Positions 23,706 through 34,268 of a stretch of 64,000 nt of DNA are shown one piece after another. Position numbers and translations under genes: made by a program. Source of the DNA: Thauera sp. 2A1 (GTDB taxonomy: Bacteria; Pseudomonadota; Gammaproteobacteria; Burkholderiales; Rhodocyclaceae). The notes beneath the pieces are model-generated. The model was given only the letters and a program-made list of their open reading frames with translations. It did no database searches and was not told the origin of the DNA. The stretch's first letter is position 1, and each line of letters opens with the position of its first letter. The stretch spans positions 186,001 to 250,000 of the forward strand of contig NZ_SSXV01000004.1 of assembly GCF_009469595.2 (NCBI RefSeq), in the 5' to 3' direction.

Positions 23706-23987
23706 ATGACAGCGCGCCAGCAGGCGATCTTCACACTCGACGAGTTGGCTACCTACTTAAAGGTCGGCAAGCGGACGCTTTACCGGCTCGCCGCGCACGG
23801 GGAAATTCCGGCCTTCAAGGTCGGCGGGACGTGGCGGTTTCGTCAAAGTGAAATCGATCAATGGATCAATGATCAGATCCAAGCAGGCAGAAAGAAGGAG
23901 GTGATACGCACAGATGAGCAGCCGAAGTCAGCGAAACATCCCGTGTTGCCTGGGCGCGCTATCCATAGCCGCAGGCAAGCGGATTGA
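23706..23987 (+). CDS. Helix-turn-helix (excisionase/MerR-type) regulator of the stress locus
   Basis: A 93-residue protein with one winged helix-turn-helix (FTLDELATYLKVGKRTLYRL, then HGEIPAFKVGGTWRF) at residues 9-55 and a basic tail. This HTH_17/excisionase-type protein is the usual first gene of tLST islands and is thought to act as local regulator. ATG at 23706 follows GGGGGTGGT; the longer upstream frame lacks a start signal. It lies 32 bases before the sHsp20 gene. Confidence 0.85.
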   Translation: MTARQQAIFTLDELATYLKVGKRTLYRLAAHGEIPAFKVGGTWRFRQSEIDQWINDQIQAGRKKEVIRTDEQPKSAKHPVLPGRAIHSRRQAD

Positions 23988-24019
23988 GTGAGTCTTCAAT
24001 TGATTTCTGGAGGTATGAC

Positions 24020-24589
24020 ATGGACATTGATTTCAAGAAATTGGCTCCCTGGAACTGGTTCAAAAAGGAGCAGGAAGAACAACAGAGCACTGCCTCGCTG
24101 CCGGTGCAGCGCAATGACCTGCCTGTGGCGGGTGGGCCCGTCAGTCCCATCCTGCAATTGCACCGCGAGATCGACCGCCTCTTCGACGACACGTTTCGAG
24201 GCTTCGGTTTCCCGGCGCTGGCCATGCCACGCTGGCCGTCGGACTGGCCGGGCCTGCTGAAGCCGGCGCTGGACATCCAGGAGACCGACAAGCAGTACAA
24301 GATCGCCCTGGAAGTGCCCGGCGTCGAGGAAAAAGACATCCAGATCACGCTCGACAACGACGTGCTGCTGGTGCGCGGTGAAAAGCGTCAGGAGCAGGAA
24401 ACGAAAGACGGCGGTTTCCACCGGGTGGAGCGCTCCTACGGCAGCTTTCAGCGCGCTCTGAACCTGCCGGCCGATGCCAACCAGGACACGATCAAGGCCG
24501 CTTTCAAGAACGGCGTGCTCACGATCACGATGGACAAGCGCGAGGCCAGTGCGCCCAAGCAGGGCCGCTCGATCCCGATCAACGGCTGA
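24020..24589 (+). CDS. hsp20: Small heat-shock protein, Hsp20/IbpA family
   Basis: A 189-residue holdase chaperone that binds unfolding proteins without ATP. The alpha-crystallin domain (about 85-178) starts PALDIQETDKQYKIALEVPG and ends with the conserved FKNGVLTITM. An N-terminal arm of about 80 residues includes the REIDRLFDDTFRGFGFP segment, and the I-x-I-type C-terminal motif is SIPI. ATG at 24020 follows GGAGG at six bases. It works with the ClpG disaggregase encoded next, 93 bases downstream. Confidence 0.93.
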   Translation: MDIDFKKLAPWNWFKKEQEEQQSTASLPVQRNDLPVAGGPVSPILQLHREIDRLFDDTFRGFGFPALAMPRWPSDWPGLLKPALDIQETDKQYKIALEVPGVEEKDIQITLDNDVLLVRGEKRQEQETKDGGFHRVERSYGSFQRALNLPADANQDTIKAAFKNGVLTITMDKREASAPKQGRSIPING

Positions 24590-24682
24590 CGCCGATCGGC
24601 TCGTCCTCCGAAAAATCAGGTGAAGGTCGAGGCGCCGTGATCGGTGGCGCCTCGTCAAATCAATCTTTACAGGAGCATCAGC

Positions 24683-27544
24683 ATGGCCAGAAAACAATGC
24701 CAAGTCTGCGGCCAGCCCGCCACGGTGCGGGTGGAAGCCAATCTCAATGGTCGCCACAGCACCATGCTGTTGTGTGACGATCACTATCGCCAATTGGTGC
24801 GCCAGCAAAAGCGCACCGTCTCGCCGCTGGAAGCGCTGTTCGGCTCGCGCAGCGGCCTGTTCGAAGACTTCCTTGGCAGCGACTTCTTCCGCATCGGTGA
24901 CGATTCGCCGTCCATGGCGGCCGATACCGACGAGGTGGTCGATGCCTCGTTCGGCGAACCCGCCCCGGCCGGTACGGGCACTGCGCGCCGTCGCGGCAGT
25001 GGGCTCGCCAGCCGTATCAGCGAACAGTCCGAGGCCCTATTGCAGGAGGCCGCCCGACACGCTGCAGAGTTCGGGCGCGCCGAAGTTGATACCGAACACC
25101 TGCTGCTGGCGCTATCCGACAGCGATGTGGTGAAGACCATCCTGGGGCAGTTCAAGATCAAGGTCGATGACCTCAAGCAACAGATCGAATCCGAAGCCAA
25201 GCGCGGCGAGAAGCCGTTCGAGGGCGAGATCGGCGTGTCGCCCCGGGTCAAGGACGCGCTCAGCCGTGCTTTCGTGGCCTCCAATGAACTCGGCCACTCT
25301 TATGTCGGGCCGGAGCATTTCCTGATCGGGCTCGCCGAGGAAGGCGAAGGTTTGGCGGCCAACCTGCTACGCCGTTACGGTCTCACGCCGCAAGCGCTGC
25401 GCCAGCAGGTAAGCAAGGTGGTCGGCAAAGGGGCCGAGGATGGCCGCGCCGAGACGCCGACCAACACGCCCGAGCTGGATAAATACTCGCGCGACCTCAC
25501 CAAGATGGCGCGCGAGGGCAAACTCGATCCAGTCATCGGCCGTGCGCAGGAGATCGAGACCACCATCGAGGTGCTGGCCCGGCGCAAGAAAAACAACCCG
25601 GTGTTGATTGGTGAGCCCGGCGTCGGCAAGACCGCCATCGTCGAAGGACTGGCGCAGCGCATGGTCGCCGGTGAAGTGCCCGAGACGCTGCGCGACAAGC
25701 GTCTGGTCGAACTCAACATCAACGCCATGGTGGCCGGCGCCAAGTACCGCGGCGAGTTCGAGGAGCGCGTGCAGAAGGTGCTCAAGGAAGTGACCGAGCA
25801 CCAGGGCGAGATGATTCTCTTCATCGACGAGGTGCACACCATCGTCGGTGCCGGCCAGGGTGGCGGCGAAGGCGGGCTGGACGTGGCCAACGTGTTCAAG
25901 CCGATGATGGCGCGCGGCGAACTGAACCTGATCGGCGCCACCACGCTCAACGAGTATCAGAAGTACATCGAGAAGGACGCCGCGCTGGAGCGTCGCTTCC
26001 AGCCGGTGATGGTGCCCGAGCCGACGGTAGCGCAGACCATGATGATCCTGCGCGGCCTGCGCGACACCTTAGAGGCGCACCACAAGGTCAGCATCACCGA
26101 GGATGCGATCATCGCCGCCGCCGAGTTGTCGGACCGCTACATCACCGCACGCTTTTTGCCTGACAAGGCCATCGACCTGCTCGACCAGGCGGCCGCACGC
26201 GTGAAGCTGTCAGCCACGGCCCGCCCGGTGGCGGTGCAAGAGCTGGAGTCCGAACTGCACCAGCTGCGGCGTGAGCAGGACTATATGGCCTCGCGCAAGC
26301 AGTACGACAAGGCCGCCGAGCTGGGCAAGCGCATCGAGGCCAAGGAGACTGAACTCAAGCAGCTCGTCGAGGAATGGGAACGCGAGCGCGCCTCGGGCAG
26401 CGCCGAAGTCAAGGCCGAGCATGTCGCGCAGATCGTCTCGCGCCTGACCGGCATTCCGGTCAACGAGCTGACGGTGGAAGAACGCGAGAAGCTGCTGCAT
26501 CTGGAGCAGCGGCTGCACGAGCGCCTGGTGGGCCAGGACGAAGCGGTGCGCGCGGTGGCCGATGCCGTGCGGTTGTCGCGCGCGGGCCTGCGCGAAGGCG
26601 ACAAGCCGGTGGCGACTTTCCTGTTCCTTGGGCCGACCGGCGTGGGCAAGACCGAGCTCGCCAAGGCGCTGGCCGAGTCCATCTATGGCGATGAAGGTGC
26701 GCTGCTGCGCATCGACATGTCCGAGTACGGGGAACGCCATGCCTTGGCACGCCTGGTGGGCGCGCCTCCGGGTTATGTGGGCTATGACGAGGGCGGCCAG
26801 CTCACCGAGAAGGTGCGTCGCAAGCCCTACAGCGTGTTGCTGCTCGATGAGATCGAAAAAGCGCACCCCGACGTCTACAACATCCTGCTGCAGGTGTTCG
26901 ACGACGGGCGGCTCACCGACGGCAAGGGCCGGGTGGTGGATTTCACCAATACCATCATCATCGCCACCTCGAACCTGGGCTCGGACATCATCCAGCGTCG
27001 GCTGAAGGCCGGTGGCGCCGCCGGCGAGGAATACGAGAAGACCAAGTCCGAGGTGATGGACGTGCTGCGCGGACACTTCCGCCCCGAGTTCATCAACCGC
27101 ATCGACGAGATCATCGTCTTCCATGCGCTGGGCAAGGAGGAGATCCGCCATATCGTCGGCCTGCAGCTTGATCGTGTGGCCCGCAACGCCGCCAGCCAGG
27201 GCGTGACGCTGACCTTCGATCAGACCTTGATCGACCACTTCGCGGAGGAAGGCTACAAGCCCGAGTTCGGCGCGCGTGAGCTCAAGCGGCTGATCCGCAG
27301 CGAGCTGGAAACCGCGCTGGCGCGCGAGATGCTGGGTGGCGGTATCGGCAAGGGTGATCACGCCAACGCCCGCTGGGACGACAAGGCCGAACGGGTGGTC
27401 TTCGAGCGCCAGGAGCCACCCGCGAAGTCGGCTGAGCCTGAAAAGCCCGATGCCGCGGACGTGGCCGAGGCACCGCCTGGCGACGCGAGCAAGCCTGCGC
27501 GCAAGCCTGCGCGCAAGAAGAAGTCAGCGGACGGCGAATCTTGA
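24683..27544 (+). CDS. clpK: ClpG/ClpK stand-alone protein disaggregase (AAA+)
   Basis: A 953-residue Hsp100 ATPase that pulls proteins out of aggregates. In order: an N-terminal zinc-finger-like extension (CQVCG and CDDHY, about 6-38), a Clp N domain (about 110-250), AAA1 with GEPGVGKT (about 315-322), a short ClpC-like M domain (about 510-560), AAA2 with GPTGVGKT (about 653), and a Lys/Ala/Pro-rich tail. No clear ClpP-binding IGF loop is seen, consistent with the ClpP-independent ClpG type that gives the locus its heat resistance. ATG at 24683 follows AGGAG. Confidence 0.95.
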   Translation: MARKQCQVCGQPATVRVEANLNGRHSTMLLCDDHYRQLVRQQKRTVSPLEALFGSRSGLFEDFLGSDFFRIGDDSPSMAADTDEVVDASFGEPAPAGTGTARRRGSGLASRISEQSEALLQEAARHAAEFGRAEVDTEHLLLALSDSDVVKTILGQFKIKVDDLKQQIESEAKRGEKPFEGEIGVSPRVKDALSRAFVASNELGHSYVGPEHFLIGLAEEGEGLAANLLRRYGLTPQALRQQVSKVVGKGAEDGRAETPTNTPELDKYSRDLTKMAREGKLDPVIGRAQEIETTIEVLARRKKNNPVLIGEPGVGKTAIVEGLAQRMVAGEVPETLRDKRLVELNINAMVAGAKYRGEFEERVQKVLKEVTEHQGEMILFIDEVHTIVGAGQGGGEGGLDVANVFKPMMARGELNLIGATTLNEYQKYIEKDAALERRFQPVMVPEPTVAQTMMILRGLRDTLEAHHKVSITEDAIIAAAELSDRYITARFLPDKAIDLLDQAAARVKLSATARPVAVQELESELHQLRREQDYMASRKQYDKAAELGKRIEAKETELKQLVEEWERERASGSAEVKAEHVAQIVSRLTGIPVNELTVEEREKLLHLEQRLHERLVGQDEAVRAVADAVRLSRAGLREGDKPVATFLFLGPTGVGKTELAKALAESIYGDEGALLRIDMSEYGERHALARLVGAPPGYVGYDEGGQLTEKVRRKPYSVLLLDEIEKAHPDVYNILLQVFDDGRLTDGKGRVVDFTNTIIIATSNLGSDIIQRRLKAGGAAGEEYEKTKSEVMDVLRGHFRPEFINRIDEIIVFHALGKEEIRHIVGLQLDRVARNAASQGVTLTFDQTLIDHFAEEGYKPEFGARELKRLIRSELETALAREMLGGGIGKGDHANARWDDKAERVVFERQEPPAKSAEPEKPDAADVAEAPPGDASKPARKPARKKKSADGES

Positions 27545-27560
27545 GCGATGGGAGGCTGTC

Positions 27561-28991
27561 GTGTCCGACCCCAATGGGCTGACATGGGCAGCCACCCTCG
27601 TGTCGCTGGCGGTCGCTATCCCCACAGCGGGGCATGCGGTCATCTACAAGCGTGACCCTCGATCGGCCACGCTGTGGGTACTGCTGATCGCCTTGCTGCC
27701 GCTGGGCGGTTCGCTGCTGTATGGGCTGTTCGGCATCAACCGTTACCAGCGGCGGGCGCGGCGGCTCTTCCCGGGGGCAGATCCTGCTGTTCGGCAGGAT
27801 CTCTCGCCCACGATCCCCGAGGCTGTATCGCCGCCACTTGCCGGTCTGGCCCACCTGGTGGGACGCGCCACCGGCCAGTCGCTGACCGGCGGCAACCGCA
27901 TCGAGCCGCTTGTCGATGGCGAGCAGGCCTACCCGGCCATGCTCGCCGCCATCGAATCGGCGCGGTACAGCGTCGCCTTGACCTCGTACATCTTCGACAG
28001 CCAAGGCATCGGGGCGCAGTTCGTCGATGCGCTGCGCCGGGCTCATGAGCGCGGCGTGCAAGTGCGGGTGCTGATCGACGACGTGTATGCCCGCTGGACG
28101 CCCCGCAGCGCCTACCGCGCCTTGCAGCGCGCCGGCGTTCCGGCGGCGACGTTCAACCCGACATTGATTCCCGCGCGCCTGCATGCCGCGCATCTGCGGA
28201 ATCACCGCAAGCTGCTGGTGATCGATGGCGAGACGGGTTTCACCGGCGGATTGAACATCTTCAGCCCGTACTGGCGGCCCGATGCGCCGGACCAGGCCTG
28301 TCACGATTTGCACTTTCGTCTGCGCGGGCCGGTGGTGGAGCATCTGATGCGGAGCTTCACCGATGATTGGTGCGATACCACGGGCGAGCGGCTCAGCAAG
28401 GGTTTCTGGGGCGAACCGCCCGTAACGGCTGATGAGCCGGGAACCAGTTGGGCGCGCGGCATCGAGGCCGGTCCCGACGAGGCCCTGGACCGGATGCGCT
28501 GGACCTTCATGGGCGCTTTGAGCGCGGCGAAGCATTCGGTGCGCATCTGGACACCTTACTTCGTCCCCGATCAGCCGATGATCGCGGCGCTGAGCACGGC
28601 CGCGTTGCGCGGCGTGCGTATCGACGTGCTGACGCCCGCAAACGGCGACCATCCCACGGTGCAATGGGCCGCGCGCGCCCACTACTGGCAGGTGCTGGAG
28701 CACGGTGTACGCATCTTCGAACGGCCTGGCCCGTTCGACCACAGCAAGCTGATGCTGATAGACGGCCAGTGGTGCTGCCTGGGTTCGGCCAATTGGGATG
28801 CGCGCAGCCTGCGCCTCAACTTCGAGTTCAATGTGGAGGTGTACGACACCGCGCTGTCTACGCGGCTGGAATCCCTTTTTGATGCCGCTCGTGATGCGTC
28901 GGGCGAGATATCGGCGAAGGCGTTGCGCGCCCGCCCGCTGGCCATCCGCTTGCGCGACGGGGTGGCCCGTCTGTTCACCCCCATTCTCTAG
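27561..28991 (+). CDS. Phospholipase D-type cardiolipin synthase
   Basis: A 476-residue membrane enzyme with two N-terminal membrane helices (about 5-55) and two PLD domains, each with an HKD motif: NHRKLLVIDG near residue 214 and FDHSKLMLIDG near residue 392. It likely transfers phosphatidyl groups to make cardiolipin, a membrane change that supports heat tolerance. The start is GTG at 27561, five bases after GGGAGG; the open frame before it is a shadow of the clpK tail. It lies 16 bases after clpK, indicating co-transcription. Confidence 0.88.
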   Translation: MSDPNGLTWAATLVSLAVAIPTAGHAVIYKRDPRSATLWVLLIALLPLGGSLLYGLFGINRYQRRARRLFPGADPAVRQDLSPTIPEAVSPPLAGLAHLVGRATGQSLTGGNRIEPLVDGEQAYPAMLAAIESARYSVALTSYIFDSQGIGAQFVDALRRAHERGVQVRVLIDDVYARWTPRSAYRALQRAGVPAATFNPTLIPARLHAAHLRNHRKLLVIDGETGFTGGLNIFSPYWRPDAPDQACHDLHFRLRGPVVEHLMRSFTDDWCDTTGERLSKGFWGEPPVTADEPGTSWARGIEAGPDEALDRMRWTFMGALSAAKHSVRIWTPYFVPDQPMIAALSTAALRGVRIDVLTPANGDHPTVQWAARAHYWQVLEHGVRIFERPGPFDHSKLMLIDGQWCCLGSANWDARSLRLNFEFNVEVYDTALSTRLESLFDAARDASGEISAKALRARPLAIRLRDGVARLFTPIL

Positions 28992-29018
28992 CGACACGAC
29001 TTGCGAGGTACCCTGCCC

Positions 29019-30902
29019 ATGGAAAAGAAAGATCAATGGAACATTGGCTACTGGATCGTCGCCGGCCTGTTGCTGCTGACGCTGCAGAACTACTGGCAGG
29101 CGACCAAGACCGTCGAGCCCGTGCCCTACAGCGAATTCGAGAAGGCGCTGGCCGAGGGGCGCGTCGCCGAAGTGATGGTGTCGGACCGCACGGTCACCGG
29201 GCGCCTGAAATCGCCGGACAGCCGGGGCAAGACCACCATCGTGGCCACTCGCGTCGAACCCGACCTGGCCGAGCGGCTGTCCAAGTACGACGTGCCTTAC
29301 GCGCGGGTGGTGGAAAGCACCTGGCTACGTGATGTGCTCTCCTGGATTCTGCCGGCGGTGGCCTTCTTCGGCGTCTGGTTCTTCCTGTTCCGCCGCTTCG
29401 CCGAGAAGCAGGGCATGGGCGGCTTCCTGAGCATCGGCAAGAGCCGTGCCAAGGTATTCATGGAGAAGAACACTGGCGTGACCTTTGCCGATGTCGCTGG
29501 CGTCGATGAAGCCAAGGCGGAGTTGGTTGAGATCGTCGATTTCCTCAAGAATCCGCAGGAGTATGGACGGCTCGGGGCGCGCATCCCGAAAGGTGTGTTG
29601 CTGGTTGGCCCGCCCGGCACGGGCAAGACCCTGCTGGCCAAGGCCGTGGCGGGCGAGGCCGGGGTACCGTTCTTCTCTATCTCCGGCTCGGAGTTCGTCG
29701 AGATGTTTGTCGGCGTGGGCGCGGCGCGGGTGCGCGACCTGTTCGAGCAGGCGCGCGGGCAGGCGCCGGCCATCATCTTCATCGATGAACTCGACGCGCT
29801 GGGCCGTGCACGCGGTGTCGGAGGACCGAACGGTGGACACGACGAGCGTGAGCAGACGCTGAACCAGTTACTTACTGAAATGGACGGCTTCGACAGCTCG
29901 GTCGGACTGATCATCCTCGCAGCCACCAACCGGCCGGAGATCCTCGATCAGGCCTTGCTGCGCGCCGGCCGCTTCGACCGTCAGATGCTGGTAGACCGCC
30001 CCGACAAGAAAGGTCGCCTGGATATCCTGAAGGTCCATGTCAAGAAGATCACCCTGGCCCACGATGTCGATCTGGAACAGGTGGCGGCACTGACCACCGG
30101 CTTTTCCGGCGCCGATCTGGCCAATCTCGTGAACGAAGCAGCGCTGAACGCGACCCGGCGCAAGGCGCAGGCTGTGGAACTGCAGGACTTCACCGCCGCC
30201 ATCGAGCGCATCGTGGCCGGCCTGGAAAGGAAGAACCGTGTGCTCAATCCGAAGGAGCGGGAAACTGTCGCCTATCACGAGATGGGACACGCTCTGGTGG
30301 CGCTGGCGCTGCCCGGCACCGATCCGGTACACAAGATTTCAATCGTTCCGCGTGGCATCGGTGCACTCGGCTACACCCTGCAGCGGCCCACCGAAGACCG
30401 ATTTCTGATGACACGTGCCGACCTGGAGCACAAGATCGCCGTGCTCCTGGGAGGGCGCGCGGCTGAGAAGCTCGTGTTTGGCGAGCTGTCCACAGGGGCT
30501 TCAGACGATCTGGCGCGGGCCACCGACATCGCCCGCGACATGATTACGCGCTTCGGCATGGATGAGGGCTTGGGGTACGTTGCTTTTGAGGCACAGAGGC
30601 CGCGTTTTCTTGATGCGCCTGAACTGGTACAGGGTGGCTGCCGGGTAGCCGAATCGACTCAGACACGCATCGACCAAGCCATCCGTGACATCGTGATGGG
30701 TGTGTTTGATCGTGCATACCGAATTCTCGAAATTAACCGAGAAGTGCTGGAGCGGTGCGCGCGCGAACTGCTCGCACGGGAAACGCTGGATGAATACAGC
30801 ATCCGGCAACTGACGCAAGGGCTACAGCTCGAATCCCCATGTCACAGCGGCCCAACTGCCGGAGCCATTACTTCCTCTGTGTCCCAAGGAGCCACCTCAT
30901 GA
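29019..30902 (+). CDS. ftsH: ATP-dependent zinc metalloprotease FtsH (accessory copy)
   Basis: A 627-residue membrane protease. Two N-terminal membrane helices (about 9-25 and 105-125) flank a periplasmic loop. The AAA+ domain has GPPGTGKT at 197-204 and the SRH region, and the zinc site HEMGH lies at 420-424. The C-terminal 35 residues diverge from host FtsH. It degrades damaged membrane and soluble proteins and is a standard tLST component. ATG at 29019 gives the normal N terminus. The stop overlaps the thioredoxin ATG (ATGA). Confidence 0.94.
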   Translation: MEKKDQWNIGYWIVAGLLLLTLQNYWQATKTVEPVPYSEFEKALAEGRVAEVMVSDRTVTGRLKSPDSRGKTTIVATRVEPDLAERLSKYDVPYARVVESTWLRDVLSWILPAVAFFGVWFFLFRRFAEKQGMGGFLSIGKSRAKVFMEKNTGVTFADVAGVDEAKAELVEIVDFLKNPQEYGRLGARIPKGVLLVGPPGTGKTLLAKAVAGEAGVPFFSISGSEFVEMFVGVGAARVRDLFEQARGQAPAIIFIDELDALGRARGVGGPNGGHDEREQTLNQLLTEMDGFDSSVGLIILAATNRPEILDQALLRAGRFDRQMLVDRPDKKGRLDILKVHVKKITLAHDVDLEQVAALTTGFSGADLANLVNEAALNATRRKAQAVELQDFTAAIERIVAGLERKNRVLNPKERETVAYHEMGHALVALALPGTDPVHKISIVPRGIGALGYTLQRPTEDRFLMTRADLEHKIAVLLGGRAAEKLVFGELSTGASDDLARATDIARDMITRFGMDEGLGYVAFEAQRPRFLDAPELVQGGCRVAESTQTRIDQAIRDIVMGVFDRAYRILEINREVLERCARELLARETLDEYSIRQLTQGLQLESPCHSGPTAGAITSSVSQGATS

Positions 30903-31339
30903 GTGACAGCATTCATATCGTCTGCCCACACTGCCAATCCATCAATCGCGTGCCAGCCAACAAGTTGGCAGAGAAGCCCAATTGCGGGCGGTGCCAGCAC
31001 CCGCTGTTCACCGGAGAGCCCATTGATCTGACCACAGCGACCTTCGCCCGTCATCTGGAGCGCAGTGACCTGCCGCTGCTGGTTGACTTTTGGGCGCCGT
31101 GGTGCGGACCGTGCAAGATGATGGCGCCGCAGTTCGAGCAGGCAGCCTCCCTGCTTGAACCCAAGGTGAGGTTGGCCAAGGTAAATACCGAGGCCGAGCC
31201 TCACCTGGCCGCCCAGTTCGGTATTCGCAGCATTCCAACCCTGATTTTGTTCCGAGGGGGACATGAGGTTGCACGTCAGGCGGGCGCCATGGGCGCGCAG
31301 GACATTATGCGCTGGGTGGCTTCGCAATTGCCCCGGTGA
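30899..31339 (+). CDS. trx: Thioredoxin 2-type protein with zinc-binding N terminus
   Basis: A 146-residue thioredoxin of the TrxC (Trx2) type. An N-terminal pair of CxxC motifs (CPHCQ and CGRCQ) forms a small zinc site, followed by the thioredoxin fold with WCGPC at 68-72 and the cis-Pro SIPT segment. It reduces disulfides and can support methionine sulfoxide reductases, of which this ICE encodes one. ATG at 30899 follows AAGGAG inside the ftsH end, so the two are translationally coupled. Confidence 0.93.
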   Translation: MSDSIHIVCPHCQSINRVPANKLAEKPNCGRCQHPLFTGEPIDLTTATFARHLERSDLPLLVDFWAPWCGPCKMMAPQFEQAASLLEPKVRLAKVNTEAEPHLAAQFGIRSIPTLILFRGGHEVARQAGAMGAQDIMRWVASQLPR

Positions 31340-31414
31340 TTCAGGTGTGATCGAGTCGTCTTCTCGGACTCTCCGTTCCATTAACGTTTCATTGAAAGAG
31401 AGAGCGCAACGCTT

Positions 31415-31885
31415 ATGAATAAAGAATCTGGCCACACGGCCCTTGACGAGATACGCTCCCAGTGGCGGTTGATGACGGTTTACGAGCGCTTCGAGCAGTT
31501 CGTTGCCATCACGCTTTCGGGCGTCATCGCGTTGGTAATTGTGATTTCGCTGATTCAGTTGATTCGGCTGGTGTTCACACTGCTCGTCATGGATGCGCTG
31601 AATCCACTGGATCATAAGGTTTTCCAGCTGGTGTTCGGTGCCACCATGACGCTGCTGATCGCCATGGAATTCAAGCATTCGATCGTCAAAGTGGCTCTGC
31701 GCAAGGAAAGCATCATCCAGGTCAAGACCGTCATTCTGATCGCGATCCTGGCACTGGCCCGCAAGTTCATCATCCTAGAACCCGACGTTGATCCTGCCAA
31801 AGTGGCCGCGCTGGCGGGGACGGTACTGGCCTTGGGTCTGACCTATTGGCTCATGCGTGAACGCGATGACCGCAAGAGCGAGTAA
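31415..31885 (+). CDS. psiE: PsiE-family membrane protein
   Basis: A 156-residue inner-membrane protein of the phosphate-starvation-inducible PsiE family, a regular tLST member of unknown biochemistry. Four hydrophobic segments lie at about 33-58, 68-85, 102-120 and 128-147. The FEFKHSIVKVALRKESIIQV-like stretch (here AMEFKHSIVKVALRKES) is the most conserved part. ATG at 31415 is 75 bases after the thioredoxin stop with a weak AGAGAG upstream. No pho box was recognised. Confidence 0.88.
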   Translation: MNKESGHTALDEIRSQWRLMTVYERFEQFVAITLSGVIALVIVISLIQLIRLVFTLLVMDALNPLDHKVFQLVFGATMTLLIAMEFKHSIVKVALRKESIIQVKTVILIAILALARKFIILEPDVDPAKVAALAGTVLALGLTYWLMRERDDRKSE

Positions 31886-31892
31886 TGGAGGT

Positions 31893-32858
31893 ATGACCCC
31901 CTATGGTCTAGTCGGCCGACACGATGCCAGGTCGAGGCACCGCTGGCTCAATCGCTTTCAAACCGCGCTGCTGGTTTTGACCCTGGTGGGGATCGCAGCT
32001 GCCGCTGGCAGTCTGCTGTTCGGCGAGATTGGCCTTTGGCTGGCACTGGCAACATGCGCATTGACCCTGCTGATCGAACCTGTCGCCGCCTCCGCGATGA
32101 CCTTGCGTCTGTATGGCGCCCGTCCCTTGCGCCCTGATGAAGCCCCCGCAATCTGGTCGTTGCTGCGAGCGCTCGCAGCTCGCGCAGGATTGCCGAACAC
32201 GCCGGTTCCGTACTATGTGCCCAGCGACATCGTCAATGCCTTTGCCACCGGCTCCAGGCGCCTTGCCTCCATTGCCCTCACCGATGGCCTGCTCCGCAGC
32301 CTGAGTATGCGCGAACTGCAAGCCGTGCTGGCGCATGAAGTCGCGCACATCGCTCAAGAAGATCTTCGTGTCATGGGCTTGGCCGATTCGATCAGCCGGC
32401 TCACGAACCTGCTGGCGTTGTTGGGTCAGGTCGCGCTCCTGATCAGCATGCCAGCCTTGCTGGTCGGTGCAGCAGAAATTAACTGGATTGGCTTACTGTT
32501 GTTGGCCGCTTCGCCGCAACTTGCACTGCTCGCACAGTTGGGTCTGTCACGTGTGCGAGAGTTCGATGCCGACCGGATGGCAGTAGAGCTGACGGGAGAT
32601 CCGCACGGGCTCGCCTCGGCGCTGGCGAAGATCGAGCGGGTGAGCCGCTCGTGGCGAGCCTGGTTGTTGCCCGGCTGGGGGAATCCCGAACCGTCCTGGT
32701 TGCGCACGCATCCGGCGACAGAGGATCGTATCGCGCGCCTGATGGCGTTGGCGCCTCAGCCATCGCAGGCCCTGCCGTTCCAAACGGAATATCTCGCGCC
32801 AAGGTCGTTCGCCCCGATGCGCCCGCCACGCCGGGGCCTGAGCGGCCTTTGGCGCTAA
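31893..32858 (+). CDS. htpX: HtpX-like M48 membrane metalloprotease
   Basis: A 321-residue zinc protease of the inner membrane. N-terminal hydrophobic helices lie at about 22-70; the active-site HEVAH is at about 148-152 with the third ligand in REFDADR, and another hydrophobic pair lies between them. HtpX degrades misfolded membrane proteins alongside FtsH. The start is uncertain: GGAGGT touches ATG 31893, which is too close, and ATG 31866 or GTG 31857 would overlap psiE. The psiE-htpX boundary is tight either way. Confidence 0.88.
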   Translation: MTPYGLVGRHDARSRHRWLNRFQTALLVLTLVGIAAAAGSLLFGEIGLWLALATCALTLLIEPVAASAMTLRLYGARPLRPDEAPAIWSLLRALAARAGLPNTPVPYYVPSDIVNAFATGSRRLASIALTDGLLRSLSMRELQAVLAHEVAHIAQEDLRVMGLADSISRLTNLLALLGQVALLISMPALLVGAAEINWIGLLLLAASPQLALLAQLGLSRVREFDADRMAVELTGDPHGLASALAKIERVSRSWRAWLLPGWGNPEPSWLRTHPATEDRIARLMALAPQPSQALPFQTEYLAPRSFAPMRPPRRGLSGLWR

Positions 32859-32881
32859 ATCACTCGAAAGGAACCCCCGCC

Positions 32882-34036
32882 ATGGCTTACCACGATCCTT
32901 ACCCACAACGCCCAGCTCCGGATCATTTCGTCCGGCGGTGGCTCTTCATCACTGCGTGCGTTGCCGCACTCATGCTGTTCTGGCAGTTCCTGCCCGCCAT
33001 CGAGGCCTGGTTCAGCCCGCGCCAAGCCGCTGAGCGCACCGTCACGCCGCGTGGCGATCTGGCCGCTGACGAACAGGCCACCATCGAACTGTTCGAGAAA
33101 TCCCGGGGATCGGTGGTCTACATCACGACGTCCCAACTGGTACGAGATGTCTGGACGCGCAACGTCTTTTCCGTGCCGCGCGGGACGGGTTCGGGTTTCA
33201 TCTGGGATGACGCCGGTCATGTCGTTACCAACTTTCATGTGATTCAGGGGGCGTCGGAGGCCACGGTCAAACTGGCCGACGGCCGCGATTACCAAGCCGC
33301 GCTGGTCGGAGTGAGTCCGGCACACGATATCGCGGTGCTCAAAATCGGCGTCGGCTTCCAGCGCCCGCCCGCCGTTCCGGTCGGCACCAGCGCAGACCTC
33401 AAGGTGGGACAAAAGGTGTTCGCCATCGGCAACCCCTTCGGCCTGGATTGGACACTCACCAACGGCATCGTGTCCGCGCTAGATCGATCGCTGCCCGGAG
33501 AATCTGGCGGAGTGACCATCGAACACCTGATTCAAACCGATGCCGCTATCAACCCCGGCAACTCGGGTGGGCCGTTGCTCGATTCCGCCGGCCGTCTGAT
33601 CGGCATCAACACAGCGATCTACAGCCCTTCCGGTGCATCGGCTGGGATCGGCTTCGCCGTGCCGGTGGACACCGTCATGCGCGTAGTCCCGCAACTCATC
33701 AAGACCGGTAAGTACATCCGTCCGGCGCTGGGCATTGAGGTGGACGAACAGCTCAATCAGCGCCTGCTTGCACTGACCGGAAGCAAGGGCGTGTTCGTGT
33801 TGCGTGTTACCCCTGGTTCGGCAGCGCACAAGGCCGGCCTCGCGGGTGTCGAAGTCACGCCGCAAGGCATCGTGCCGGGCGACCGCATCATCGATGTTGA
33901 TGGCAAGGCGACGGACGATGTGGCCAAGCTGCTCGCGCGGCTAGACGACAGGAAGGTCGGCGATGTGGTGGTCTTGTCAGTGGAACGGGCCGGCAAATCG
34001 CGCGAGGTGCGTGTGGAGCTGCAACCCGGGAATTGA
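32882..34036 (+). CDS. degP: DegP/DegQ-type serine endoprotease
   Basis: A 384-residue periplasmic HtrA protease tethered by one N-terminal membrane helix (about 20-38). The trypsin-like domain has the triad His 119 (NFHV), Asp 149 (HDIAVL) and Ser 228 (GNSGG). A single PDZ domain occupies about 280-380, so it is closer to DegS in layout than to two-PDZ DegP. It handles misfolded envelope proteins. ATG at 32882 follows AAAGGAA. It closes the tLST, 24 bases after htpX. Confidence 0.93.
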   Translation: MAYHDPYPQRPAPDHFVRRWLFITACVAALMLFWQFLPAIEAWFSPRQAAERTVTPRGDLAADEQATIELFEKSRGSVVYITTSQLVRDVWTRNVFSVPRGTGSGFIWDDAGHVVTNFHVIQGASEATVKLADGRDYQAALVGVSPAHDIAVLKIGVGFQRPPAVPVGTSADLKVGQKVFAIGNPFGLDWTLTNGIVSALDRSLPGESGGVTIEHLIQTDAAINPGNSGGPLLDSAGRLIGINTAIYSPSGASAGIGFAVPVDTVMRVVPQLIKTGKYIRPALGIEVDEQLNQRLLALTGSKGVFVLRVTPGSAAHKAGLAGVEVTPQGIVPGDRIIDVDGKATDDVAKLLARLDDRKVGDVVVLSVERAGKSREVRVELQPGN

Positions 34037-34147
34037 TTGAACTGAACCTGTGGATCAGGCGGTAGTGCAGCGTCGCGGTGATTGAGGTTCTCAGGTCTTC
34101 GGCCAGGTAGCGTTCCGCCTCAACCTCCGTAATTTTCGGATGCGATC

Positions 34148-34165
34148 TGCCTATCCGAATAGGCA
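34148..34165. promoter_or_regulatory. Inverted repeat between degP and the second LysR gene
   Basis: TGCCTAT (34148-34154) and ATAGGCA (34159-34165) around CCGA form a perfect 7-bp dyad about 105 bases before the LysR start and 112 after the degP stop. It could be a LysR operator or a weak terminator; no U-tract follows. Confidence 0.4.
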
Positions 34166-34268
34166 AGCATGCAACGCCGGAACCTCTTGCCAATCATCGA
34201 AGGAGAAAGCGAGGCGCAATCCGCATGAGGTGGACGCAGGCCAGGAACGAGGCAAACAGGAGGCCGCA

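Larger units (their letters stand above)
23706..34036 (+). other. Transmissible locus of stress tolerance (tLST/LHR), compact form
   Basis: Nine consecutive plus-strand genes: HTH regulator, sHsp20, ClpG/ClpK, phospholipase-D-type cardiolipin synthase, FtsH, thioredoxin, PsiE, HtpX-like and DegP. This content is the hallmark of the mobile heat- and oxidant-tolerance locus known from Pseudomonas aeruginosa clone C, Klebsiella and E. coli. The yfdX, hdeD and kefB genes of larger versions are absent. Short spacings and overlaps suggest one or a few transcripts. Confidence 0.85.
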
